Notes under the pieces: generated by a model
What the model was told of the DNA's origin: nothing
The model's input: the letters and a program-made list of their open reading frames with translations, nothing else
Databases searched by the model: none
Program-made: the position numbers and the translations under genes
From: Sinonovacula constricta
Taxonomy: Eukaryota; Mollusca; Bivalvia; Cardiida; Solecurtidae
DNA length: 64,000 nt
Assembly (NCBI GenBank): GCA_007844125.1
Contig: CM017555.1
Location: forward strand, 25,117,166 to 25,181,165
Direction: 5' to 3'
Part shown: piece by piece, positions 50,160 to 61,248 of the stretch
Layout: each line of letters begins with the position of its first letter
Position numbering within the stretch: position 1 is the stretch's first letter

Positions 50160-50450
50160 TACACCAAGGGTGACTTAGGTCTGTTGTTGCTCTACCACTA
50201 CCTCTGTTACAACTACTTCTACACAAGTGAATATAGTAAGCTGTTTCCATAGTTACCTAAGCAACTGTAGCTTGCTGACCCATTATCAAGCACGGATGGT
50301 TGATTCATGTACAGCAAGGTTGACTTGGGTCTGTTGCTGCGGCTTCTACCATTATTTCTACTATGACTATTAATGAATTAAATAACATGCTTCCATAGGT
50401 AATAAATTAAAAGCATGGAGGGCCATTTCATGTACACCAAGGTTGTCTGA
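50160..50450 (-). pseudogene. Three eroded copies of the IRS linker exon
   Basis: GTTGACTTGGGTCTGTTG-type sequence from the exon at 50572-50595 recurs at about 50168-50190 and 50312-50335, with a shorter piece at 50425-50445. TAGTTACCTAAG..ACTG.AGCTTGCTGA at 50508-50535 recurs at about 50251-50280. The order is preserved, so these are partial tandem copies of the exon and its flank, roughly 130-150 bp apart. None retains a full frame. Confidence 0.6.
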
Positions 50451-50511
50451 CAAGAACTAGTATTTCTATTACAAATAAATATAAAAACTGTTTACATAGT
50501 AATTTAGTTAC

Positions 50512-50643
50512 CTAAGTGGACTGGAGCTTGCTGAAGCATTTTCAGGCATACTAGGATGTGGCATGATCACTACCGTTGACTTGGGTCTCTGTTGTTGGGA
50601 CGGCTGTCCAATCATAGTGATACTTCGGTTGTGACGAGGGCTG
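50512..50643 (-). CDS. IRS1: Insulin receptor substrate, linker exon with tandem acceptors
   Basis: A 132-bp exon, phase 2 in and out. It encodes SPRHNRSITMIGQPSQQQRP, then KSTVVIMPHPSMPENASASSSPL. The acceptor is a run GAGCAGCAG, so splicing could start the exon at 50646, 50643 or 50640, adding or losing a serine without changing frame. The donor is CTTAG/GTAACT. Eroded copies of the exon region lie just downstream (50160-50450). Confidence 0.87.
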
Positions 50644-51117
50644 CTGCTCAGAAAAAAAGAAAATGGCGAAAAATATTCACAAATATTTTTAGGGAACACA
50701 TTTTTAAATCATTATTGCATGCAAAATATGTTACTGTTTTGAGTTAAGATGCACAGGAATTTGATTACAAAGGTTGTAGGACTGAGTAAATTAAGTAATG
50801 AAGCATCTGAACTCTAAAAAATCATATTTGGCATTTGATCTAGCTTACTTAAAATCATTACTCACATTCTAACACACTTGATATGCAGGAGTTAGCAACA
50901 TTTACATTATTAATTAATAATTGTCTAATTATGATTATTATTATTATAACCATATATTAAGGTGCCTTTATCACAAGAGTGCTTAAAGGCACCAAACAAA
51001 ATATAAAATTGTAACTAAAAACATTGCTAAGAAATAAAACATGTGTAGCAATAGGCAATGATCGTTAAAACATTTAGATAAGAATATAAAAGAAATTAGT
51101 GAAAGTGAGCATTAATA

Positions 51118-51908
51118 CAAGAGGGCCATGATGGCCTTTAATCACTCCCGACAGTACACAAGGCTCACATCTGGCATCAATTAATAAATAGTTATTAACA
51201 TTAGAAATCTTTGATGAAGATTGGACCATTAGTGTAGAATTTTACCAAGTGACCTACTGAATCCATATTACCCAGTTCAAAACATATCTAAGATTATATA
51301 CAGGCAAACAGTCTGACCAGGTTTGGTGAAGTTTGGCCTGTAAATGTGGCCTCTAGTGTGTTCACAAGCTTTTTCTAAGATTTGACCTAGTGATCGACTT
51401 TTTGACCCCATGTGACCCAATAATAACATTCTGACCAAATTTGTTGAAGATTGGGCTATAAATGTTGTCTCTATTGTGTTCACAAACTTCTTTTAAAGAT
51501 TTGACCTAGTGACCTACGTTTTGACCCCACATGAACCAGTTATAAACTCATCCAAGATTTCATGCACGCAGTCATTTTGATCAAGTTTGGTGAAAATAGG
51601 GCCATAAATGGGGCCTCTAATGTGTTCAAAAGCTTATTCTTAGATTTGATCTAGTGACCTACTTTTTGACCCTACTTAAATCAGTTATAAACGCATCAAA
51701 TATTTCATGCAGACAAACATTCTGACCATGTTTGGTGAAGACTGGGCTTTATTGTGGTATCTGGTGTGTTCACAAGCTTTTTCTAAGATTTGACCTAGTG
51801 ACCTACTTTTTGACCCCACTTGACCCAATAAGGAACATAACCACGATTTCATGTGAAACATTATGACCAAGTTTGGAGATGATTGAGTTATAAAAGTGGT
51901 CTCTAGAA
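51118..51908 (+). mobile_element. ~145-bp-monomer element, copy 4, 3'-truncated
   Basis: The 5' end is AAGAGGGCCATGATGGCC, followed by monomers with GACCTACTTTTTGACCC near 51386, 51510, 51656 and 51800. It ends abruptly at about 51908 against a LINE fragment and lacks the GAGCAC..CTCAGGTGAGC end. Confidence 0.82.
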
Positions 51909-52215
51909 GACGCACAACTGTGTATCATCAGCATACATGTGGTAGTTCAGGCCATGATGCCTGATCAGATCAACAAGAGCACGTGTGTACAGGGTGTAGA
52001 GTTTAGGCCATAAAATAGACCCCTGGAGTACACCAAATCTGAGCTCATGGGACTTTTAGCAGTTGCCTGATATGCCTGCTATGCCCTGATATGACTGATT
52101 ACGATTCCTAAGGTATTAAGTGAACCACTCCAAGGCTACACTGAAAATACTTTCCAAGGCTGCTGATAAGTTGAGCCTAGTCAAAACAGCTGCACCACCC
52201 CGATCCAATGATTTT
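51909..52215 (-). mobile_element. LINE reverse-transcriptase fragment (dead)
   Basis: The minus strand reads, with two stops, DRGGAAVLTRLNLSAAL, then ALEWF, then FGVLQGSILWPKLYTLYT and finally YHMYADDTQL. These are the ordered motifs of a non-LTR reverse transcriptase: the LDLSAAFDTVD-like motif, the GVPQGSVLGP-like motif and the YADD catalytic box. Stops after WFT and before KSHELR show it is inactive. It is truncated just past YADDTQL. Confidence 0.85.
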
Positions 52216-52468
52216 AATATATCGGACTGAACACGAAGAATGCTGTTTCAGTCGAATGAAACTTGGTATGCACACTGATATGGTTCAGAGAGCCCATTGG
52301 CACTGAGGTGCGATCACGTGACCGATAAAAGAATTGCTTCGATTTTTTTTATACATTCCACAAACAGAATTATGGTCATATTGGTATAGCTAATTATTGA
52401 CGAAGGAATACCCCAGACTAATGCAGCACAAAATAAACCTTACGATTTAAGAAAGTTATTGATCCAAA

Positions 52469-52740
52469 TGGGATTAGCCGGCATTTTTGCCGATACTGCG
52501 CAGCGACATTTCTATCATTACAGCACAGGGGCACTTATGAGGTGCCCAGGGACTGAACCCGGCCGGTCCATTATACTGACACCGATGAGTCAGGCGTAAT
52601 GCTGTCCCCGTAGCCCCGAGCGTTAGGAGGGAAGCCACTACTACCAACTTTAAAGTCTTTGGTATGACCCGGCCGGGGTTCGAACCCACGACCTCCCGAT
52701 CCGCAAGCCGACGCTCTACCATCTGAGCTATTGCGGCCGG
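52469..52740 (-). mobile_element. tRNA-derived SINE, full length, minus strand
   Basis: Inverse complement of the SINE at 8024-8315: tRNA-like head with TAGCTCAGATGGTAGAGCG and GGGTTCGAACCCC, body, and the CAGTATCGGCAAAAATGCCGGC motif near the 3' end. TATTGATCCAAA occurs directly on both sides (52457-52468 and 52741-52752), a 12-bp target duplication. It lies in an IRS intron in the sense orientation, 75 bp from the exon at 52817. Confidence 0.93.
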
Positions 52741-52816
52741 TATTGATCCAAACTACAATCTGTAATTTAAAAATGATCTTGAAAAGTAAATATGCACAAA
52801 ACTTTATTCTTATTAC

Positions 52817-52963
52817 CCTTTAGGCTTAGTCTCACTCTGGGCCCTCTTCCTATGGAAAGGTTCATCTCCCAGGACTGTGTTCCGATGCTGGTTGTGGGTG
52901 GAGGAATTTGTGTTGCTACGGCGACGGAAATGTTCCTGAGAACTTCTGCTGGCAGCCATTTCA
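52817..52963 (-). CDS. IRS1: Insulin receptor substrate, post-PTB exon
   Basis: A 147-bp exon with acceptor CTCCATGCAG and donor GG/GTAATA, phase 2 in and out. It encodes EMAASRSSQEHFRRRSNTNS then a basic, serine-rich tail HRKRAQSETKPKG. It follows the PTB domain as AMSDEFRPRSKSQ does in vertebrate IRS1. An overlapping ORF in another frame (52767-53021) is a shadow. Confidence 0.9.
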
Positions 52964-53021
52964 CTGCATGGAGAAAATGGGGATTGAACTCATTAGGGGT
53001 GTCACCATACTCTTGAAGCAT

Positions 53022-54700
53022 ACCACAATATATTACAATACATATAGAGCGTATTGCAATATGTACAACAATATATTGCTTATTTGATCAAACAATTTTA
53101 AGGAGCTTTTCACCAAATTACAATGAACAGAATGAACTACAAATGCCTGTGTGTAATATGACATAGCTTTATAAACTTTATAACAGGTAAACACAGAGAC
53201 AAGAAAGTTATAGGGCTTGAAGGTAGTAAAGTAAAAACAATCAACAACAAATTAACTGCAAACAATCACAACAGTGTAGTACGATGCACCCAGTTAATTC
53301 AGTGGATGATGACGATTCATTAATGTATTTAGGTTGGTTGTACCTGCACTGTATATTACATGTGCATCAAAATGTTTAAAAGTGTGACACCTTCAACAAT
53401 TTTCGTTCTTGATCTGTCATCCTTAACCTAGAAGTGGTCCAGCACAATCTGTGATTCAATCGGTGTCCTTTCGAAAAATCTATCAGCTCGGTCATAATGG
53501 TTACAATTTGCAATCCTTGTTTCAACTGAACTGCCAAATAAAAGTCAATTATAGTATTCTGCAACAGACTATCCTATTTCAATGTCTACTTTTAGTAAAT
53601 TTTAATTCTAAAAGATTCATGTTTCAATGCAACATTCATTTTTCTTAAATCAAGACAAAATCTAGTTTTAAACTCTTACAGAAAGGAATACCGCAAAGGC
53701 AAATTGAGTACGCCGCATTTACCGAGCGGTTTAGAATAAATTCCCCTACCATGTGGTCTGACTAATTTGACATAAGACTACATTTTCAGCCAGTTATCAG
53801 CGATCGCTTTTCATTATTATGAGCATCTTTGACTTTGGATGCACAAAGTGGTGGCAGCAAAGTTTACAAAAAATCATAAAAAACTGGTATGTTCTCAGGG
53901 CACTTGTTTGGCCGTTTTAGGGGCCAAATATTGTCCCCATTCCCCTCTCAAAAAGTTTTTTTTCCCTCCCAACTATACCTATTTAAAAACATTCCTTTAC
54001 TAGTAACCTCCCCTTATGTACTGTCCAATGAAATCTCTCGTAACAAATATTGTCCAATGAAATCTCTTGTAGCAGATCAGGTACAGATATATTTGGAGTT
54101 TTTGGATATCACCATTGCAAAACTTAAATGTTGCACAATCAAAAGCACTACCTAAAAGATCACTTTAAAAACTTCAGAAAGTTGCCAAAAAATTGATTTT
54201 CTGTTCAAACAGCAAAAACTGTCTTCGATCTCTAATCTAATCACCTATATCTATTGAAAATCATGTAAGTGAAGAGCCCAGTTCAAGTTCTGAAAAATGT
54301 AAAGCTGATGATAGTTTTCTACTGTCAGTACTGATTCAGACTGCGAGTCCAACAATTGGTCTGACTTAGCTACAAGTAGTAACAAGTGTGAACTAAATAC
54401 ACCAGTCAATAGAGCAATTTGAAACAAACTGCTATCTTGTGCAATGCAGTCTGGCAAGGTTTTGGACTGCACTCTGAATTATTGCAAGAAAAACTGAAAT
54501 TAAAGTAGAATAACATAAAAATATCTTCAATCTGTAAAACTGCTGTGCACTGTTATGCAATGCACTATGGCATGATTGTGGACTGCAATCTGTGCAGCAA
54601 TGGGCATTACTCAAAAAGTAAGAAGAGGACAGTGACGGCTCTTGTGCACTGCACTCTGTTTCAATAACATCTATCCATGTATGCTGTTTTAAGTCAATGG
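53022..54700. other. IRS intron; transposon-end-like fragment near 53885-53975
   Basis: GGGGCCAAATATTGTCCCCATTCCC at 53920-53945 resembles GGGCCGATATTCGGCCCCGTTCCC at 63111-63134, each followed by a T/A-rich coding-like tail. They look like ends of one dispersed DNA-transposon family. No intact coding region is seen. Confidence 0.45.
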
Positions 54701-54749
54701 CTTTCATAATGTAGGCCAGACAAACCTACAGTACAAAAATTGAACTAAG

Positions 54750-55235
54750 GGTAAAAACTCCAAAATCATGAAGTGTACAGTAACAGTTCTTAAGCACTGT
54801 ACTCAGTCTAAATGAGATCTATCCACCTGTGAAGTTTCAAATCAATAGCTTTGATAACATAGGAGTTATGCTCCAGAAAAGAAAATTAAACAAAGGGGCA
54901 TAACTCAAAATCATGAAGTACAGAGTTATGGTTCCTGTGCATAGCACTTTGTTTCATTAAGACCTATATATGTATCAAGTTTCAAGTCAACAGCTTTGAT
55001 AATGTGTGAGTTATGCTCCGGACAAGAAAATTAAACAAAGAGGAAGTGCAGAATGATTGTTCTTGTGCACTGCACTCCATCTAAATGAGATCTATCCACC
55101 TAGGAAGTTTCAATAGTCAATAGCTTTCATATTGTCCGAGTTATGCTCCGGACAAATATCTGGACGTTGCCCGTCCATAGGCCCACCCGCCAAGGGTGAT
55201 CCCATAACACGCCCCATCTTCGATGGGCGTATAGA
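54750..55235. repeat. Dispersed repeat with ~120-130-bp tandem-like units
   Basis: AAGTTTCAAGTCAATAGCTTTGATAAT, GAGTTATGCTCCGGACAA and CATGAAGT.CAGAGTTATGGTT recur three times (about 54820-54870, 54975-55025, 55108-55155). The block ends in a GACGTTGCCCGTCCATAGGC and ATCTTCGATGGGCGTAT tail. It is repetitive intronic DNA of a type that looks dispersed, with no coding capacity. Confidence 0.65.
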
Positions 55236-55789
55236 AAAGCCTATGTAATGGTGCCTGACAATGGACTATTGGATACAATAAGATATGAAAATACAATCAA
55301 ATGGCTGTACTAAAGTGCAGCTAAGGGAGGTTACTGCTGCATATATTGTGAATTTATATACAGTAGTACAATAACTGGTGAGACAACTGTGTATATTTCC
55401 CATATTTGTAAGTCTGTAGTCACAAAATATACGAGCTAGTATAATCAGTGGTAGAAAACAGTGTTATGGGTAAGAGTGACACTTCAAAGTCACAACATAT
55501 GTGTATGACTGAAAATTCACCTTTTCATCTTAAAACAATGCAAAATTCCCATTCCTGAGTATATGGGTACCTGTCCCCTAAAGTTGTCTAGTGCTCTGGT
55601 TCATTGTGTATTAAGGAACTGTTTTGACTTAACCCAGTATCACAATATGCAGGTATACCGCGACAGCCCTACAAGGCACTACAGGTAAATTTCTACTTCA
55701 TTTCACTTCAAAATTAGGTGTCAGTCAACATAATTTCTATATAAAAATGACTAGAGGTCACTCAATGTATTTTCTTAACAAAAAAGTTG

Positions 55790-56008
55790 CAACTGGAGTG
55801 TTCATAAGTTGTTTTCTAAAGTTTGACCTAGTGATCTAGCTTTTGACCCGACATGACCCAGCTACAACTCATCAAAAATTTCTTAAAGATTCTGATTAAG
55901 TTTGGTGAGAATTGGATAAAAACTGTAAATTGCTGACTACGAAGGACGACGGATGAAGGAGTATCAGAAAAGCTCATCTTGAGCACACTGTTCTCAGGTG
56001 AACTAAAA
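55790..56008 (+). mobile_element. ~145-bp-monomer element, copy 5, 3' end only
   Basis: One diverged monomer (TTTGACCTAGTGATCTAGCTTTTGACC) is followed by GACTACGAAGGACGACGGATG and the terminal hairpin AGCTCATCTTGAGCACACTG then TTCTCAGGTGAACT. The 5' end is missing. It lies 160 bp from the PTB exon. Confidence 0.78.
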
Positions 56009-56165
56009 GTGAAGAGAATAGTCTGAAAATAAAAAAAACATGTTCCTTACAGTGTTGAGACTACATTCTGTATGACAAAAACAAAATTGATCAAACCTTT
56101 GACAATTCTGATTGCTTTGGCATGAACATATTTTTGATATGATACAGATAAGAAAGACAACTCAC

Positions 56166-56308
56166 TCCATGACTATTTCATGCATACTCTGGGCTGTATA
56201 GTTATCTTCCATGAGCATGGAGATTTCGCCACTTCCTGTTACGGCTGATCGTCCCACCTCCATAAAGAAGAAGCTGTCTTTGTGACCGCATAGGCGAATA
56301 CTTGAAAA
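56166..56308 (-). CDS. IRS1: Insulin receptor substrate, exon for the C-terminal half of the PTB domain
   Basis: A 143-bp exon with acceptor TTTTTCTTGTAG (phase 0) and donor GA/GTGAGT (phase 2). It encodes SSIRLCGHKDSFFFMEVGRS, then AVTGSGEISMLMEDNYTAQSMHEIVM. This is nearly the same as the human IRS1 PTB segment [22 protein letters not shown] through NMHETILE, so the assignment is firm. The domain binds the NPXY motif of the activated receptor. Preceding exons for the PH domain and N-terminal PTB are upstream, beyond what I could find in 56.3-64 kb. Confidence 0.95.
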
Positions 56309-59300
56309 CTACAAGAAAAAAACAGTAGAGAAAATTAACTTTAATAAGTATTAAGAAAAAACTGTACAAGTGACCAGAGATAAATGCAAAACACTAAATG
56401 AAATTGTGTTATAATACTTGAAATTTTAAAAGATCAAATATTATGTACAGAAATTCAGTAATTATTTAACATAAAGAAGCTTTCCTTATCCCCAAAGGTG
56501 CAAGAATACAAAATTTGAAAGAAGAAAGCAAAATATAATATTAAAATGAAATTTAAATTATTTTCTTAATTAAAACATGGTAAATAACGACTAAGAAAGA
56601 GTTCTGTTCACAGTTGTGATATTTTTTATTTGATTAATTTCTAATCAGGGACATATGAAAAATGATTTGTTTTGTCATATCAAATGCAATTTAAACTCAT
56701 TTACAATGTTAACACCACAGAATGGATGGAAATATTAATATTTTTAATGTTCAGGGGGCATATAAGTTTTATATTAACAAAACTTCATATTGTGTCTGAG
56801 GGCATATTAGTTTTATATTAACAAAACTTCATATTGTAAACACATCAAAGCCAAGGCAAGCGATTTGTTCATAACATATTTCAGAGAATACAAAAACTAT
56901 TTTCTTTTGGAGTCAAAGTTCTGCCATGGATATACTTTTGCACCAATTGCATTAATAAATTATGGTGCACAAAAATGACCATATACGAGCCAATGGATGC
57001 AACAAAATTCATCAAAAGCTATAAAAAGTAAAACTACGTAGAAAGAGTTATGTGGATTTTACATAGAGTTACACTGATCAGTACTATAATCTTTAGGTCT
57101 CATTGGTGAATATATTTTATGCAGATATTCTCTAGAGGCTTACTAAATAATATTTACCAATTTCAATTTCTCACATGAAACCACATGAAAATTTACAACA
57201 TTAACATCCAGTAAAATTTACAACATAAACATCCAGTTTTTTAAATAGGTGGCTGATGATAAGTATGTTTTTATTGTGATATTTTTAAGTCTTAAATCAT
57301 ACCATTTCCTGTAAATGACCCATTTGTGGCAAACAGAAACAATCAATTAGTATCTAAATGCAAAACTTTCATGGATTATTTTAATCTATCTTTCAAATAA
57401 AAGTCTATTGACAAAAAAAATGAAAGTTGCTGTCATTGCCAGCTTCTGAAACAAATCATGATGCCAGCAGTGATAAGTTGTCAGGTACAGATGCAGTTCA
57501 TATAGAAAGATGAAAATAAGAATGAACAGTCCACTAATAGTGATTAATTAACAAAGAGAAGAAACCAAGGACATTAAAAATGCTCTTTTCAGAAGAATTT
57601 GTTTACTAATTTATAAATGAAGGCTTTATACTGGGAAAAAGAATGCAATGTCATGTTTTTGTCCATCAGTTTAACAAACTACTTAGATGAACAAGCTTCT
57701 ACATCAACAATAAGAATTCATGGTTTTTCCTCCCAAATTGAAAAAGTTGAAATGGCTGCAAATTTTCATTGATAGTAGTGGGCTAAGGGAAGAGCATTAA
57801 AATATTCTCAGCATATCACTGGGAACAAATAATTTAGAAGTTAAGGTTTCTATATTATGCATCTTTGTTAGTAAAGTAAATATCCAATACCAGTATACCC
57901 TAAGTACTGGTAGGTTATAAACTATGGAGAACAAACAAACAATAGTATTCAAAAGAATATCCCAGAATAATGCACGGCATTGCGTAATGACAGAAATCAA
58001 ATTAAAAAATTTACATCTGAATTTATGATGTGATCAATAAATATATGAAATCATTCACTGTTTTTATAATTTGCTTTTGAAACACCATAGTAAACAAACA
58101 ACCTTATATTATATAAAGAAGGTAAAAAGTAGTGTTAAGTCTTAAAGCATCAGCATGATATAAATTTGAATGAAAGAGTATTTATACAAAAGTGGATCAA
58201 GGTTGAAAATTTTATTAAAGACACAGGAGTTAATTGTAGGTTTTACTATGCATTTTATCACCTGGAATAGCACTGGACATTTTTTATGAGCAAATCTTCA
58301 CGTTAGGTGAATATATAACAGTTGTCGGCTACATCCGATGCAAGTTTTCAGCTTATAATGCCTGTGTCTTAATTAAATCAGATTGTATAATGTTAGAAAG
58401 AATAGATCCACCCTTTAAGTATTAAAACTCTAAATTAACTTCTAGGTCAGACAAATAACAGTTTGTGGTATTCAAAATTGTTTTTGAAAACTAGCTTAAC
58501 ATGATTAAAGAGCATACACTCATTTTATGTTTTCATTGCATACCTTATGTATAGTGTTAGAATTTGTGTTCTACTTTCTTGAGAGTGAAACTGAAGGTTA
58601 AATACAAATTGGTGAACCTAGTCCTTTACTTGTGTAATGAAGTTTGAAATTTAATAATATGACCAGTTCTGTTGAACATTACTTGGGCATTAGTATTAAT
58701 TTAAAACTGTTTTCCAGTTTAATCCATAATTAATGTAGTTTTGCAGAAACAGACATGAATAATTTTAAAGCTGTAAAGCTCGATAAACCTGATCTGACAA
58801 ATGATGGGCATAATCAGGCAATGTTTATTTGTAACTCTTTATCTTTAAGGAAAAGTCTAAGAAACAATTTAAGTAAAGCTTAATCACCAAACATATATTT
58901 ATGTTTACATGTCATAACAGTTGTGCTTCAAGTGGTTGAAAGGACATTTATTTTTTATAAACTGCAGAATCTTGGTAGATCGATCTCTTATTATAATACA
59001 TGGGTGAGTAACACAATATCGGCATTTAAAGAATTAAGCAGGAAAAAAGTATTATTTATTTACAGTAGATTTGCTGTTGATATTAAAGGGAGAACCAGCT
59101 CAAATCACAAAATAATTGAAATGTTGTAAAAATGAACTCTTCACAAGGTCACAAACTTTTTACACTGACAATTCTTAATATGAATCATTTGAAAATCTTT
59201 GTAGAGGCCTGTTAATACATTATTTTAAACACAGTGTATTATGGGTCAAGTCCAGTAGACTGATCTGTTTTTTTTATAACTAAGTTTAGTTAAAATGCAA

Positions 59301-61248
59301 TCATTTGGAATTTATTGATTAAAAAAATAATTTCTATAGTCAAATGTAAGGTGATTGTTTTGCAGCTAAAGACTTCCTTGCTTTCTAATGTGTTGCACAA
59401 TCGAGTAACTACAGATGAAAGTGACCATTATTTGCATACTTTTTATCACTAACAAGGTAAAACTTACACTAACCAGTGCTTTTCAGCACTTTGACACCGA
59501 TCTTTGTACCCAACTGCGCTACCTGACCTGTTCAGGTTATAAATGCCAACCAGAGTGTTAAACACCTTAGCCTTTGTAAAAATGTCATGTAAAGAAACAC
59601 GCTGTAGGTGAATATTGAGTAATCCTGTTTAATGTACTCTCTTTTTTGATCTTCTTCATATACAACTTATCATTGACACATTCTTGAAAGCTGAACATAC
59701 AATCCAGGACGATGCCTAAACTAACAGCAACAACACTCTTCAGTAAAACCATCAATATATAAGAGAAATCTGTGAATCCATTTTCATTTTAAAGCCATAG
59801 TTTAGTAAAAGTAAGGGTTGTCGCATATTGTAGATTAGCTCAACAGGCTTTACCCGAGACTAAGTTACATTTCTTAGAAATTATGCATTACGTCCCTTGA
59901 AAATATAAAAATGTTTGTTTTGTGTTCTGTCCCAAATCTTGATCTATGGTAGATTAAATAAACTTGTTCACATACTTTATACAATTAACACAAATATAAC
60001 ATAACTGAAAATATGTGGTTAGAAATTAAGCCTTTCAGAACTTTCAGAATAACCAGTTTTGACTATTGTTTAAAGCTGTTTAGCTGTGTTAGATTATATG
60101 ATTATAAGATGTTTTTGCTTAACAATTAAACTATGCTTTGACACTTAGAAGTATTTTTACACTGGTCATAAATGTAATAATATTACTCCCACTCCACCTA
60201 CTCTGTATCTGCGGGTATAAATATTTACCTGGAAGGTATATGCTGGGGAAACCTCTGATAATTTTACCAGGGACACACTCTTCTCAGATTCTAGAAGGCA
60301 CAATCTATAGGGTCCAAGAATTGATGTTATTGCACTCGGGGTTTTGTGTTTTACCGTTCCCTGCCATACCCAGTCTGGAAATAAGCAAAATTAAATTAAG
60401 CAATATTCTTTATTCAGTTAATATCATGACCTATATTATTCTAATAATATGATATCATGTTGAAGACTCAAAGGTTCAAGGTTTATATATTTATAAGTCC
60501 AAAATAAAACCTCAACACAGCATTTGTAATCAAAGATGATACATGTCTTTATAGGTGGTATTCCAAAGTCTAGGCATGATATGTGGATACCAAAGGCAAA
60601 CATAAACCATCAAAGCTCAAACTCAAGTGGTTTCTGACACAAAGTGTTTCTAAGTTTCCCTATATAGCCATATAAGGAAAAAAGCCATGCCATTGGCATC
60701 TATGTTTTTTGACAGATCAAAATTCTTAGATCAACTTTTTGTTCCCCCTGCATGCTTAAGGTTCTGAAAGTTTGGCTGAATTTGGTCCAGCAGTTTCAGA
60801 GAAGATGTTAAAAAATGTTGACGGACAGTGGGCAATCACAATAGTATAAGCTCAGGTGAGCTAAAAAGAAGTGGTAAGATTTTGTTTCATGTATTTTAAA
60901 GAAATAGTCTTAAGATATCATTACATGTATCTGATATAGGCAAACTGTCGGATTTCACCTTTTAATAGAGAATACATTGTGTAACACCAATTATATGAAC
61001 AAGGGTACCAAGTTTCAAGTCAGAGCAATTACTAGCAGGTTCCTTCCTGTTTAAAACACATTACTTTTTAAACTGATAAGGCCAGTTAAATTCAGGTATC
61101 AAGATATCAATTCTCAAGGAGGAGGGACAGTTTGGAGCAATTAATGCTTCAAAATAAGAATGTTGCTGGATAGATAAATGGTTCTTTGTTTAGTGTTTCA
61201 AATACACAGATCATGATTATCATATTACCAATGTTCAGATATTATTGA
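56309..61248. other. Upstream IRS intron, no exon found
   Basis: AT-rich intronic DNA. I looked for the PH domain and N-terminal PTB exons on the minus strand and found none. 60560-60866 is a dispersed repeat ending in TAAGCTCAGGTGAGCTAAAA, the same end motif as the 145-bp-monomer elements. 59290-59395 resembles 1035-1125. Confidence 0.55.
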
